Origin: a virus
Virus record (IMG/VR): IMGVR_UViG_3300028829_004944
Coordinates: 1 to 29,291 of that record
Direction: 5' to 3' (one strand)
Length of the DNA: 29,291 nucleotides
The position numbers and the translations under genes are program-made. Below are positions 19,801 through 27,032 of this stretch, piece by piece (the stretch's first letter is position 1; the number at the start of each line of letters is the position of its first letter). The notes beneath the pieces are model-generated. The model did no database searches. It was not told the DNA's origin and was given only the letters and a program-made list of their open reading frames with translations.

Positions 19801-20738
19801 TTCGCCTCGAAGCCCGCGCCCATAAGATCCATGACGCCGACGAGGGCTCGGACGTTTCCGAATACGGCGGTCTGCGCCTCCTCGTTATCGCCGAAGGCTT
19901 CGGTCAGAGTCGTCAGAGTCGCGAAGAGACCCTCGCGTCCGATCTGATCCCGAAGCCCGGCCGCGGAGAGACCGAGACCCGCGAGCGTCTCGTCAGCCTC
20001 CTTCGTCGGCTTTAGGAGCGAGAGGAAGATCTGCCGGAGTTGCGTCGCCGCTTCGTCCGCGTTCGTTCCCGTCTTCGACATAGCGGCCATCGCGCCGCCG
20101 ACCTGATCGAACGAGACTCCCATGTTCGCTGCGACCGGGATCACCTTGCCCATCGCTCCGGCGAGTTCCTCCGACTCCAACTTTCCTTGCTGTACCGCTT
20201 TCGCGAGGACGTCCGTCGCCTGACTCGCGGAGATGTTCTCCGACCCGTAAGCGTTGACGACCGACGTCGAGAGGTCCGCGATGTCCTTGATCTCGCCGAG
20301 CCCGGAGACGGAGCCCTTCAGCGAGGCTTCGAGGACTTCCATCGCTTCGGCTCCGCGGAGCCCGGCCGACGTGATGAAGAAGAGAGCGTCCGCGGCTTCC
20401 GGCGCGGACTTCCCGTACTGCGCGGAGAGACGCTTGACGCCGTCGCTCATCGAGTCGACGGCCCCCTGCGAGACGCCGACGAGTCCGACGATCTTCTGCA
20501 TCGACGTCTCGAACTCGGCGGCGGTCGAGACCGCGGACTTCGCCGCTAGCGCGAGCCCGGCTCCGATCCCGATCGCCGCGACGCGGATAGCGCGGAAGGC
20601 TTTAGTCGACGCGAACGACGACCGCTGCGCCTGCCCCTGGAACCTCTGCGCCGACGCTCCCGCGGCACCGAACGCGCGAGCCGCTCCGGTAGCGTCGCCA
20701 CCGATAACGACCTCGACTCGCCGCGCCCTCGTCGCCAC
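16890..20738 (-). CDS. Tail tape measure protein
   Basis: 1282 residues, GTG start at 20738 immediately after the GT chaperone stop, with AAAGGACGTTAG ahead. The N-terminal VEVVIGGDATGAARAFGAAGA and the TP901-type core (FETSMQKIVGLVGVSQGAVDSM...ALFFITSAGL...MAAMSKTGTNADEAATQLRQIF, to about residue 330) are diagnostic. Hydrophobic stretches lie near 45-65, 400-420 and 490-525. A long Ala/Glu/Arg coiled coil runs at about 1000-1160. Tape length sets tail length: at roughly 0.15 nm per residue this gives a tail near 190 nm. The largest gene in the window, encoding a protein that also helps to deliver DNA. Confidence 0.95.
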   Translation of the reverse strand: MATRARRVEVVIGGDATGAARAFGAAGASAQRFQGQAQRSSFASTKAFRAIRVAAIGIGAGLALAAKSAVSTAAEFETSMQKIVGLVGVSQGAVDSMSDGVKRLSAQYGKSAPEAADALFFITSAGLRGAEAMEVLEASLKGSVSGLGEIKDIADLSTSVVNAYGSENISASQATDVLAKAVQQGKLESEELAGAMGKVIPVAANMGVSFDQVGGAMAAMSKTGTNADEAATQLRQIFLSLLKPTKEADETLAGLGLSAAGLRDQIGREGLFATLTTLTEAFGDNEEAQTAVFGNVRALVGVMDLMGAGFEANKKVMDEVANSTGMLDSAYAAVADTGSAKMQRAVAKMNIALIEFGNQIMPAVTDTLNGFSNLVAAIGPPLGKIAGAISSVGRAAFGSTAGTAALAIALGALVATKAVAFVSRLVTSFRALAAVQATTAAITGLSSATSLLVGGFGRVSAKTAGLAPGLTAAQAGMTRFSAAGGVAKRSLSILGTAMLGFVGGPVGAVIVGVGAAVALFATFARRTDSNAAAMQHLTTVTNAYTTALTNSKTAQQGFATASDRMIDAQIQQRSAAIGVREAERTLAQARSAGDTLAIERAEVGLAQARRQSNLANRDVAQSQRAVASSSANFASALVRVASATGDTEKDLKDLERAFHPITQAAAPQAYEKFRKELSAISKSGRTTESRLKSLQGAAADLATKVKGTTPAANDLRATLLGLANADAGQLKTFAADVENGVKSGKTKAQAQKDAIAKLLKGVGDVKPQFASYVEAIEAGGESGYNAAKKWADRTRAALKKVDPREKGSPSIIDLTKAGFKALKAEVGAGMLDVLRETEKDGKKIRLTMKNALDPSKIRDYASGPAQEAFEQFRESVLAGIETTEKTGLGAYADRVGADGRLIVGRFTALSRELDGAISAIDGRLSQAIAGVDAGLQNSLSSIDATLSRNLDGIESTLKDRISSIESIRLGPTAAEAELARLEDAGAAEDLSARRTEAGARLSEAQRIGDPRLIAEAQAEVAKVERETKIAELRKTAEAERDARDAQAEIDRASAEAEAEAARQREQVRAEEERARVNAEAERLRAVHAANAAAERQQISDDFEARRLLLEAERESDRVAAEGDLRRLQNQMARIPAILARGKKPAQNQLAKISRLFAVFGKQAGQNYLNYLRKNLDDLDTVVARALAKKVEPYLRLGSPAKKGPLSKLDEWFSPFSSTLFSSVDTAGLAKSSARVAGSALPSGAAASGGVVVNVTVDGNQFDAREFARRLEPELARIVSAAY

Positions 20739-21187
20739 CTAACGTCCTTTCCTCTTCGCCTCGCGGTTCTGCCGCTTTACCATGTCCCCGAGGAACTCTA
20801 ACTCGCGCCGCGTAAACCTCTCGAACTCCCACGGTCGGATTCCCCACCGTTCGAGATGCTCGGGTCGCCAGAGATCGCGAGCCCTTAGCCTTCCGTCGGC
20901 GCGGACTCCTTCGCGTCGACGCTTTCGGACAAAGGGTCGTTCTCGTCCTCCTCGTCTCCCCACTTGACCGAGATGAACTTCTCGGCTCGCGCGTCGTCGA
21001 GCGAGTAGTCCGCGTCGTCCCGACGCTTGATCAGATAGACGAGGTAGATCGTCGCCCGGATCGAGCCGAGGTCGATCTGTCCGATCGGCGATCCGATGAA
21101 CTCCTCCATCGCTTCGAGTTCGCCGAGTTCGAGATCGTCGAGGTCGTACGCCTTGCCGTTGACCGAGATCTTTCCGATAACGCTCAT
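20739..21187 (-). CDS. Tail assembly chaperone GT, -1 frameshift product
   Basis: The shorter chaperone frame (20885-21187) changes by a -1 slip at CCCTTTG (20930-20936) into a frame that ends at 20739, giving a 149-residue fusion. The downstream frame adds RPEHLERWGIRPWEFERFTRRELEFLGDMVKRQNREAKRK, a helical part like the T section of lambda GT that contacts the tape measure and tube. The added frame has no good start of its own (only GTG 20963 without a ribosome-binding site), which supports frameshift expression. Position just before the tape measure is as expected. Confidence 0.82.
20885..21187 (-). CDS. Tail assembly chaperone G (unshifted)
   Basis: 100 residues: MSVIGKISVNGKAYDLDDLELGELEAMEEFIGSPIGQIDLGSIRATIYLVYLIKRRDDADYSLDDARAEKFI, then an acidic tail (DEEDENDP) and TAA. 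This is the pattern of phage tail chaperones, with a strand pair followed by helices. It is made in larger amount than the GT fusion and helps the tape measure fold and the tube assemble (family knowledge). The acidic tail before the slip site is typical. Confidence 0.8.
   Translation of the reverse strand: MSVIGKISVNGKAYDLDDLELGELEAMEEFIGSPIGQIDLGSIRATIYLVYLIKRRDDADYSLDDARAEKFISVKWGDEEDENDPLSESVDAKESAPTEG
20930..20936 (-). other. -1 ribosomal slippery heptamer
   Basis: On the minus strand C CCT TTG (written in the G reading frame) fits X XXY YYZ exactly, with GAC CCT TTG as the unshifted codons and CCC TTT after the slip. It lies about four-fifths of the way into the chaperone gene, where tailed phages place this site. 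A simple hairpin beyond it was not obvious to me. Confidence 0.75.
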
Positions 21188-21198
21188 GCCGTCCTCCG

Positions 21199-21588
21199 TT
21201 AGAGACCGTAGCGGTTGATGTAATGCGAGATCGCGTTCGCGACGTCGCGGACGACCCGGTCCTGGGTCGCGTCGAGAGCCGGGTTCAGGTAGGCGCGGGG
21301 ACCGTACTCGCGCATCCCTCGCCCGCCGTATTCGTAGACCGCGCCGTAGAGGAATCCCTTGCGTCGCTTCGTCGCTCGGATCGCGACTCGCTTCTGCGAA
21401 GCGATCGCCCGGATAGAGCCGCGGAGGGCTCCGGTATCGACCGGCGCGAGAGTCTTCGCGAGATTCGTCGTCGGCCTCGCGGCCTTGATCAGATCCTTCT
21501 GTAGTTCGCGGGCTAGGCCGCGATCCACGGACCGGAGATCCTTCGTCAGTCTCGTCAGTCCGCGGACCGCGACGTAGCCGCGAGCCAT
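21199..21588 (-). CDS. HK97 gp10-like head-tail/tail-completion protein
   Basis: 129 residues from ATG 21588, sharing one base with the stop of the tube gene (TAATG). The core APVDTGALRGSIRAI (about 48-62) is the hallmark of HK97-gp10-like proteins, and YGAVYEYGGRGMREYGPRAYLNPALDAT matches the later conserved tyrosine-rich part. The usual place of this family is before the tail-tube gene; here it comes after it, an order change. It is strongly basic. A longer open frame upstream is a shadow of the tube gene. Confidence 0.75.
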   Translation of the reverse strand: MARGYVAVRGLTRLTKDLRSVDRGLARELQKDLIKAARPTTNLAKTLAPVDTGALRGSIRAIASQKRVAIRATKRRKGFLYGAVYEYGGRGMREYGPRAYLNPALDATQDRVVRDVANAISHYINRYGL

Positions 21589-22568
21589 TAGGAGGCGGTG
21601 TCGTCCGTCTGGTACTCGATCGAGATCGGACCGTTCGACCCGTCGTACACGGCCTTGAACGACAACTCGTGGGTCAGGACGTCCGGCCCGCCGACGTTCG
21701 GAGTCGCGCCGTCGAACCGAGCGTTGTCGATGTAGACCTTGACGTACGGCGAGAAGCCGGACTCGATCTCGGTCGCGGCGGTCCACTGCGCGGAGACAGC
21801 GGCCTCGGTCCCGGAGACGAAGCGGTTGTAGTTCGTCAGCCCGTCGAACTCGACGGTCATCGAGCCCTCGATCGTCGTCATGTCCGCGATGATCGGCTCG
21901 GACATGGTCGCGGCTCCGAGGAAGTAGCGGTCGTCCTTCAGACCGTTGTTGATCGTGACCTCGAAGTCCGTTACGACGCCGACCGTCCCCCCGGCGATCT
22001 GGATCACGCCCTGGGTCCATACGAACAACTGATTGCCCGTCGGATACGACGCGGTCGCGAGCGACTCGCTCGTCGACTCGGTCTGCGCGACGAGCCCGAT
22101 CTCGGCCTGGAGGATCTCGTCGACCGAGTTCGAGAGGGTAAGTTCGGAGATCTTCGCTCCGGCGTACGAGAACGGCTGCACGGTGCCAGATGAATCCGGT
22201 CGCCCGACCTGGCAGGTCAGCCCGAGCCCGTACGGGTCGCCGAGCGTATGCGTATGAAGGCGAGTGCTCGTCGCGCCGTCCGGAGTCGTGATCGCGACCG
22301 CGCCGAGAGCGTGCTTCGCGAGAAGCCCGAAGGACTTGCTCGGCACGTCCATCGTGATCGAGCCCTCGACCCGCTGCTGACCAGCGGCCCAGCGGTCGGT
22401 ACGGAGCACGCGGTTGTTCGCGCGGAGCCCGGCCGACTCGACCCTTTCGACCGAGAGGGAGAGATCCTCCTCGTTGAACTCGTACCAGTGATCGGGAGCA
22501 ACGTACGTCCCCCAAGTCGACTCGGCGGCGAGACCGATCTGCGCCGCGAGCCCTGAACGGATAGCCAT
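21588..22568 (-). CDS. Major tail tube protein
   Basis: 326 residues. MAIRSGLAAQIGLAAESTWGTYVAPDHWYEFNEEDLSLSVERVESAGLR is the opening common to siphovirus tube proteins of Gram-positive phages. Repeated strand pairs follow (GSITMDVPSKSFGLLAKHALG; ELTLSNSVDEILQAEIGLVA; VVTDFEVTINNGLKDDRYFLG; GSMTVEFDGL), and the C-terminal end is VLTHELSFKAVYDG. It stacks in hexamer rings to form the tube. Overlaps the gene before it by one base. Confidence 0.85.
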   Translation of the reverse strand: MAIRSGLAAQIGLAAESTWGTYVAPDHWYEFNEEDLSLSVERVESAGLRANNRVLRTDRWAAGQQRVEGSITMDVPSKSFGLLAKHALGAVAITTPDGATSTRLHTHTLGDPYGLGLTCQVGRPDSSGTVQPFSYAGAKISELTLSNSVDEILQAEIGLVAQTESTSESLATASYPTGNQLFVWTQGVIQIAGGTVGVVTDFEVTINNGLKDDRYFLGAATMSEPIIADMTTIEGSMTVEFDGLTNYNRFVSGTEAAVSAQWTAATEIESGFSPYVKVYIDNARFDGATPNVGGPDVLTHELSFKAVYDGSNGPISIEYQTDDTAS

Positions 22569-22792
22569 TAGCCCTTATCCTTTCCGGCCGTCTTCGCGGC
22601 CTTCTCCGGAGCGGCCTCGGGCTTCGGCTCGATCGCCTTCGCCTTCGACTCGCGCCACGTTGACTGTACGATCAGACCCGCGGCGATGGAGTCGTCGACC
22701 TCGACGGACTCGCCGCGACGGACGACGATCGCCGGACCGTCGCCGAGCGGAATCTCCACGGACTTGTTCGGTCCTCGATACTCGACCTTCAC
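22568..22792 (-). CDS. Small head-tail region protein
   Basis: 74 residues, GTG start at 22792. A small beta domain (MKVEYRGPNKSVEIPLGDGPAIVVRRGESVEVDDSIAAGLIVQSTWRE, 1-48) resembles short actinophage connector proteins with an R-x-GE-x-V-x-V-DD...GL motif. The tail is Lys/Glu/Ala/Pro-rich and disordered (AKAIEPKPEAAPEKAAKTAGKDK). Position is between tail terminator and tube. The role is unproven; a minor structural or assembly factor is likely. Confidence 0.65.
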   Translation of the reverse strand: MKVEYRGPNKSVEIPLGDGPAIVVRRGESVEVDDSIAAGLIVQSTWRESKAKAIEPKPEAAPEKAAKTAGKDKG

Positions 22793-22809
22793 GGCGGGGT
22801 GTTCCTTTC

Positions 22810-23250
22810 CTAGATGCGCGCCTCGACCGAGACGCCGAGAGTAAGTAAAGCGGATCTCGTGGTATCCGAGGCACCGACTTCGAGATCGAACGGAGAGGCG
22901 ACCGAAGCGACTCGGCAGTTCTCGGAGAGAGTCGGGTCGTCGCGGAGTACGTCCTCGATGTTCGCGGCGATCGCGTACGCGCGAGCGACCGCTTCCTTCG
23001 TCTGCTGACCCTCGCGGATAACGATTACGAGGACGGAGATCGTGTACTCCTCGTCCTTCGCGAGTTTCCCGAGCGATGCCCAGACCTGCTCGCCCTCGAC
23101 GCCGAGGACGTTTATCGACTCGCGTCCGGGGTCCGGGAGCGGAGGTCCGTAGTTGACCCTGACTCCCTGAAGTTGATGGGGGTTGCCGGTCCTCGCTTCG
23201 AGAGCGTCGACGAGAGCGTCGATAACGTCCGGGACGGTCGACGACGCCAT
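22810..23250 (-). CDS. Tail terminator-like protein
   Basis: 146 residues: MASSTVPDVIDALVDALEART, then VRVNYGPPLPDPGRESINVLG, DEEYTISVLVIVIREGQQTKEAVARAYAIAANIEDVLRDD and a final RSALLTLGVSVEARI strand. The helix-strand-strand-helix-strand order and place between connector and tube match the gpU/gp17-like tail terminators that stop tube growth and join tail to head. The start abuts the stop of the connector gene (TAG then ATG). Confidence 0.72.
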   Translation of the reverse strand: MASSTVPDVIDALVDALEARTGNPHQLQGVRVNYGPPLPDPGRESINVLGVEGEQVWASLGKLAKDEEYTISVLVIVIREGQQTKEAVARAYAIAANIEDVLRDDPTLSENCRVASVASPFDLEVGASDTTRSALLTLGVSVEARI

Positions 23251-23883
23251 CTAGAACGCGCCTCCGCTTCGACGGTACGGAGCGAGGAAGCGGCGAGTCG
23301 CCGGAGGAAGAGCGTGTGTCGCCGGACCCTCCGGTGCGATCGCCTGCGGCTCCTCGATCCCGGCGAGAGCGAGTTCGGTCAGGTCGCGACGGAGCGCCGA
23401 GGTTACGGCGACGATCGCCGCTCGCTCGACGTCGTCCGGCACGGTCGCGAATCCCCAGGAGCCCGCGACGTCGACGAGCGTGTAGCCGAAGTCCCGAGCG
23501 GTATCCGACGTATGCAGGTTCGTCAGGTTCCCGGCGAAGCGGATCGAGAGGTACGTCCCGTCCCTCGGCTGGAGCGGGAGCAGTTGATAGTCCTCCGTCA
23601 CGGTCAGCGTCGTCGAGGACGCGGACTCCGGGTTCAGGACGACGGAGGTCGCCGCGCGGAGATCGTACGGCGAGAGGTCGAGGACGAGCGAGCCCGACGG
23701 GAGAGAGAACCTCCGAGTCGCCGACGCGGTCGCCGGAGCGAACTCGCGGTCGACCTCTCGGATGATCGCGAGCGAGACGTCGGCGATCAGCGTCGAGATC
23801 AGCGAGTCGCGCGTCGTATCGGACGTCGGGAGTTCGAGCGTCTCGCGTACCGCGGCGAGCGTCGTCAGGTCATACGCGGCCAC
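23251..23883 (-). CDS. Head-tail connector/adaptor protein (gp6-like)
   Basis: 210 residues. It begins with a helical part MAAYDLTTLAAVRETLELPTSDTTRDSLISTLIADVSLAIIREVDREF, the four-helix start of HK97 gp6/SPP1 gp15-like adaptors (residue positions 5-48). A beta insertion follows (RRFSLPSGSLVLDLSPYDLRAATSVVLNPES...YLSIRFAG), then a helix DDVERAAIVAVTSALRRDL. It attaches to the portal and forms the first ring of the neck. Longer than simple gp6 proteins (about 100) because of the middle beta part. Confidence 0.75.
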   Translation of the reverse strand: MAAYDLTTLAAVRETLELPTSDTTRDSLISTLIADVSLAIIREVDREFAPATASATRRFSLPSGSLVLDLSPYDLRAATSVVLNPESASSTTLTVTEDYQLLPLQPRDGTYLSIRFAGNLTNLHTSDTARDFGYTLVDVAGSWGFATVPDDVERAAIVAVTSALRRDLTELALAGIEEPQAIAPEGPATHALPPATRRFLAPYRRSGGAF

Positions 23884-23892
23884 GAGAGAGGG

Positions 23893-24099
23893 CTACCGGG
23901 TCTCGGGCTTCTTCTTCGTACGCGAACTCGCCGGTCGCTTCTCCGCGCGAGCGGAAGGGATCTCTCCCTCGGCTCCGATGTTCCGGAGTTCGGCGTCGAC
24001 GTCCTCGACCCGCTTGTCGAGACTGTTCGCAACGTACGCGGCCCGCTCTTCGAGCAGAGCCTCGATGTACCGCTTCCGCGACTCTTCCGAGATCGCCAT
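23893..24099 (-). CDS. Small coiled-coil protein after the capsid gene
   Basis: 68 residues: MAISEESRKRYIEALLEERAAYVANSLDKRVEDVDAELRNIG (1-42) is a single amphipathic helix pair; a basic, disordered tail follows (ARAEKRPASSRTKKKPETR). Similar short proteins with EALLEERxxYV...VxxVDAELRRLG occur right after the capsid gene in actinophages, function unknown (my recollection). Its ribosome-binding site AGAAAGGAAACTCGA is almost the same as at 14027 and 11878. Confidence 0.68.
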   Translation of the reverse strand: MAISEESRKRYIEALLEERAAYVANSLDKRVEDVDAELRNIGAEGEIPSARAEKRPASSRTKKKPETR

Positions 24100-24124
24100 T
24101 CGAGTTTCCTTTCTTCGCGTCGTC

Positions 24125-24156
24125 CCCCGGAGCCCGGCGCGAACCGGACTCCGGGG
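24125..24156 (-). terminator. Hairpin after the major capsid gene
   Basis: CCCCGGAG (24125-24132) pairs with CTCCGGGG (24149-24156) around a 16-base loop that contains a further GCCCGG/CCGG pairing possibility. It lies 16-47 bases beyond the capsid stop, before the next small gene. A partial terminator here would keep capsid RNA high relative to connector and tail RNAs. Confidence 0.58.
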
Positions 24157-24171
24157 AAAGCGACGAGATCA

Positions 24172-25452
24172 TTAGAACGCGGGAGTGACCAGCCCGGTCC
24201 CGTCGATCGCTGCGATGCCCTTCGCGTACCGCTCGGAAGCGAACGCGGAGTAGCCGAACACCTGCAGGCGGACCTCCAGCGTGTCAGAGAGCGGCTGCTC
24301 CATGACGCGAGTCCGGATCTCGGCTTCCATCAGGACGAGGTCCGGCATGTGCACGACGTAGATCGTGTCCTGATTGGTGCCAGCGCCGAGGTTCGTCGGG
24401 ATGTTCGCGTCGATGACGACGGGAAGCCCGGCGATCGTTCCGACGACGCCGCCGTTCTGCTCGCCCGCGGCCTGATTCAGGCCACCCTGCTGGAAGAGCG
24501 GGAACGTCGACGAGAGACCGGCTGCGAAGAACGCGGCCCGGCGCGGGTGCATCACGATGTGCGTCGGGTACATGTACCGCGTCGAGGCGATCTTCTGGAT
24601 CGCGTCATAGATCTTCGGCAGAGCCTCCGCCGCGGTCGGCGAGGCATCGGTGTACGTCACGGTGTTGATCGAGGCGACGTTCGCCAGACCGACGTGCTCG
24701 TTCGAGCCGGAAGCGCCGACGAGCAACTGACGGTCGACCTCCGAGTCGTAGGCGTTCAGGAGGTCGCGGAAGACGACGGCGTCGAACGACGGGTCCGAGC
24801 GGTCGAGCAACTGCTGACTGATGTCGACCTGACCGGCCACGGTCCGGACGTACGTCGTCACGGTCGAGGTAGTCGGGTCGGTCTCCTGGACCGAGCCGCC
24901 GTCCGTCTGGGCAGCGACGGCAGCGCCGGTCGCGACCTTCGGGAGCGTGAACGAAGTCCCGCTGGCGGGCAGCGCGGCCTTCGGAGTCACGTCGGCGAAC
25001 GGTCGTCCGGCGCGAGGCACCTCGACCATGTACTGCGAGAGGTACACGGGCGGGATGAACCCGTTACTCGCCGAAGAGACGTCGCGCTCCTCGGTCTCGG
25101 CGCGGTGGCGCATGAGGCGGTCCATCGCGTCGCGGTCGTTCTTAGCCGTGATCAGATCGCGGAAGAACGACGTCCTCCCGTCCGGGCGGTACGTCCGCTC
25201 CTCCGAGACGACCGCGACTCGCGGCTCCTCGGCGGGAGTCAGGACCGGAGCCGAAGAGCGAGCCTCCTCGATCTTCTCCAGCCGCTCGATGATCTTCTCG
25301 CGACGCTCGACCTCGGCCTCGGCCTTGCGAGCCCTCTCTTCGAGAGCGTCGAGGTCCGAGTCCTCGTCGGTGTTACTAAGCGCGGCGACGGCGTCGGCCA
25401 TCTCGTCAACGGCGGCGTCGTACGCGGCGCGGGCCTCGGTGAAGTCGCTCAC
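24172..25452 (-). CDS. Major capsid protein, HK97 fold
   Basis: 426 residues, GTG start at 25452 overlapping the protease stop (GTGA). Residues 1-66 are a coiled-coil delta/scaffold domain (DALEERARKAEAEVERREKIIERLEKIEE), which the upstream protease probably cuts off near 70-90. The rest shows HK97 capsid features: FFRDLITAKNDRDAMDRLMRHRAETEERDVSS, GFIPPVYLSQYMVEVPRAGRPFADV, FRDLLNAYDSEVDRQLLVGASG and the late GLPVVIDANIP...VVHMPDLVLMEAEIRTRV. It makes up the head shell. Placement between protease and connector is standard. Confidence 0.9.
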   Translation of the reverse strand: MSDFTEARAAYDAAVDEMADAVAALSNTDEDSDLDALEERARKAEAEVERREKIIERLEKIEEARSSAPVLTPAEEPRVAVVSEERTYRPDGRTSFFRDLITAKNDRDAMDRLMRHRAETEERDVSSASNGFIPPVYLSQYMVEVPRAGRPFADVTPKAALPASGTSFTLPKVATGAAVAAQTDGGSVQETDPTTSTVTTYVRTVAGQVDISQQLLDRSDPSFDAVVFRDLLNAYDSEVDRQLLVGASGSNEHVGLANVASINTVTYTDASPTAAEALPKIYDAIQKIASTRYMYPTHIVMHPRRAAFFAAGLSSTFPLFQQGGLNQAAGEQNGGVVGTIAGLPVVIDANIPTNLGAGTNQDTIYVVHMPDLVLMEAEIRTRVMEQPLSDTLEVRLQVFGYSAFASERYAKGIAAIDGTGLVTPAF

Positions 25453-27032
25453 CTGGGACCATCCTTTCGTAGATGCTTACGGAGACGGGTCTCCCAGAGG
25501 GAAGCCCGGAGACGGACCTCTTCGGTCCGTCGGGTACTCCGACCGCCGTCGACCTCCTCGACCGACGAATCGGGAACGTCCGCGGGCTTCTCCCGCGCGG
25601 CGTCGGAATCGGCCTCTCCGGGGAGGAGACGGCCGGACTCGATAGCGCGGTCGAAGACCGCGGCCTTCGTCTCCGGGTATGCCGGAAACGGAACTAGGGA
25701 AACTTCATAGAGACGGGAGATCCCGTCCTCGCGGATCGTACGGAGCGGAGTTCCTCCGGAGGAGTCCCAGGAGTCGCCGCCGTCCGCGAGCGAGAAACGG
25801 AACGACATCTGCGAGACGGAGCCCGCGTTCATCTTGCCGATGACGCGGGCCGTGTCCGGGTCGGACATGTCGACGCGAGCCCAGATCCGGAGACCGTTCT
25901 CGTCCTCGCGGAGTTCGAGAGTCCCGGCCGTCGTCCGCGCCATGATCGTCGCGTCGTCGTGATTGTAGAGGAGAGCGACGTCGGCGTTCGCTTCGAGCGC
26001 CGCGCGGAACGCTCCGCGGTCGAGCGTCTCGACGAACCCGCCGAGATCCTCGGAGCGGGCTCCCCAGATCGCGGCGTATCCGCGGATCGTCCGGTACTCC
26101 TTCCCGGCTCCGGACTCGCGCCATTCGACGCCGCCTCGGATCGTCGACCTCTCCGGGCTCGGGCTCTCTCCTCTGCTTGCCATGCCGGGATCGTAACCCG
26201 AGTCGTCGTCCTCGACGCTTTCCCCGGAGTCGACGCCGGGGATCGAGAACTTACAGAACCCTCCGGGCTCGACCTCGCCGTCGACGATCTCGCAGAGCCC
26301 GTCGCGGTAGAAGAGGCAGGCGGCGCAGTTCGTCTCGTACGGGTTCTCGCTTTCGCGGAGGTAGGAGCATCCGTCCGGGCCGGAGTCCTTCGAGAACTTC
26401 CCGAGCGTCTCGACGATCCACTCGTACTTCTCGTAGAGGATCTTCTGCCGCGGCGAGAGCCCGCTCTCCTCGACGTCGTCGCCGGGCTCGTCCTCCTCGG
26501 CGCGATCCTCGAAGCGGTAGCCCTCCGACTCTAGTTCGGCGACTTTCCGCTCGGACCACGCGGCTCCGGCTCCGTCCGGGTCGAGAGGGTCTCCGGCCCA
26601 GAGGAGCCAGGCGACCGCGCCGGGTCCGGGATAGTCGTCGTTCTCCGGGTTCGAGTTCTTCGGAGAGTCGAGGTCCGGTCGATGACGAGCGAACCACGCT
26701 CGCATCTTCACGACTTTCTCCGGGGAGACCGCGTCGCCGCGGGCGATCGCTCGCGCCTCGCGTACGGTCGCGTCGACGACGCCGTCACCAGCCTTCCCGT
26801 CTTCGTAATACGCGACGCCGCGGGCGGCGAGGTCGCTCATCTCGGAGGTAGGAGTCAGGTCGACGTCCGAGACGGCCCGGCCCTCGTACTCGCTCTCCGC
26901 GATCGCGAGCGCGGTTATCTGATCGACCGCCGACTCCTCCGTCTCGTGGCATCCGACGGACTCTCCGGTCTCGTCCTTGACGACGGCGTACCCGGAACAG
27001 TCGGGATGATCGGTCTCTACGTGCCAGGGCAT
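25449..27032 (-). CDS. Prohead protease fused to extra N-terminal domains
   Basis: 527 residues, over twice the usual size. The C-terminal part (about 300-465) is the S78/U35 protease: YRTIRGYAAIWG, LLYNHDD (H358), SVSQMSFRF (S410) and LYEVSLVPFPAYPETKAA (E443). Ahead of it are three pieces: PWHVETDHPDCSGYAVVKDETGESVGCHE (1-30, two Cys), a helical domain at about 65-170 (KMRAWFARHRPDL...AVAWLLWAGDP), and a five-cysteine segment C222, C236, C239, C247, C260 (GCSYL...NCAACLFYRDGLCEIVDGEV...FCKF) resembling HiPIP-like iron-sulfur or zinc modules. It cuts scaffold and capsid delta domains inside the prohead. Starts directly after the portal stop. Confidence 0.82.
   Translation of the reverse strand: MPWHVETDHPDCSGYAVVKDETGESVGCHETEESAVDQITALAIAESEYEGRAVSDVDLTPTSEMSDLAARGVAYYEDGKAGDGVVDATVREARAIARGDAVSPEKVVKMRAWFARHRPDLDSPKNSNPENDDYPGPGAVAWLLWAGDPLDPDGAGAAWSERKVAELESEGYRFEDRAEEDEPGDDVEESGLSPRQKILYEKYEWIVETLGKFSKDSGPDGCSYLRESENPYETNCAACLFYRDGLCEIVDGEVEPGGFCKFSIPGVDSGESVEDDDSGYDPGMASRGESPSPERSTIRGGVEWRESGAGKEYRTIRGYAAIWGARSEDLGGFVETLDRGAFRAALEANADVALLYNHDDATIMARTTAGTLELREDENGLRIWARVDMSDPDTARVIGKMNAGSVSQMSFRFSLADGGDSWDSSGGTPLRTIREDGISRLYEVSLVPFPAYPETKAAVFDRAIESGRLLPGEADSDAAREKPADVPDSSVEEVDGGRSTRRTEEVRLRASLWETRLRKHLRKDGPR

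Noticed and set aside
20739-20963. The T chaperone frame as an independently started 74-residue protein
   Set aside because: The only start is a GTG without ribosome-binding site and the first 20 residues are a shadow of the G frame; the slip site explains it better.
21589-22515. Upstream extension of the gp10-like frame
   Set aside because: It only shadows the tail tube gene; the ATG at 21588 coupled to the tube stop gives the expected family length.
23173-25710. An 845-codon plus-strand open frame opposite connector and capsid genes
   Set aside because: Its product is an Arg/Val/Asp-rich low-complexity string, a by-product of GC-rich codons in the capsid and neighbouring genes.
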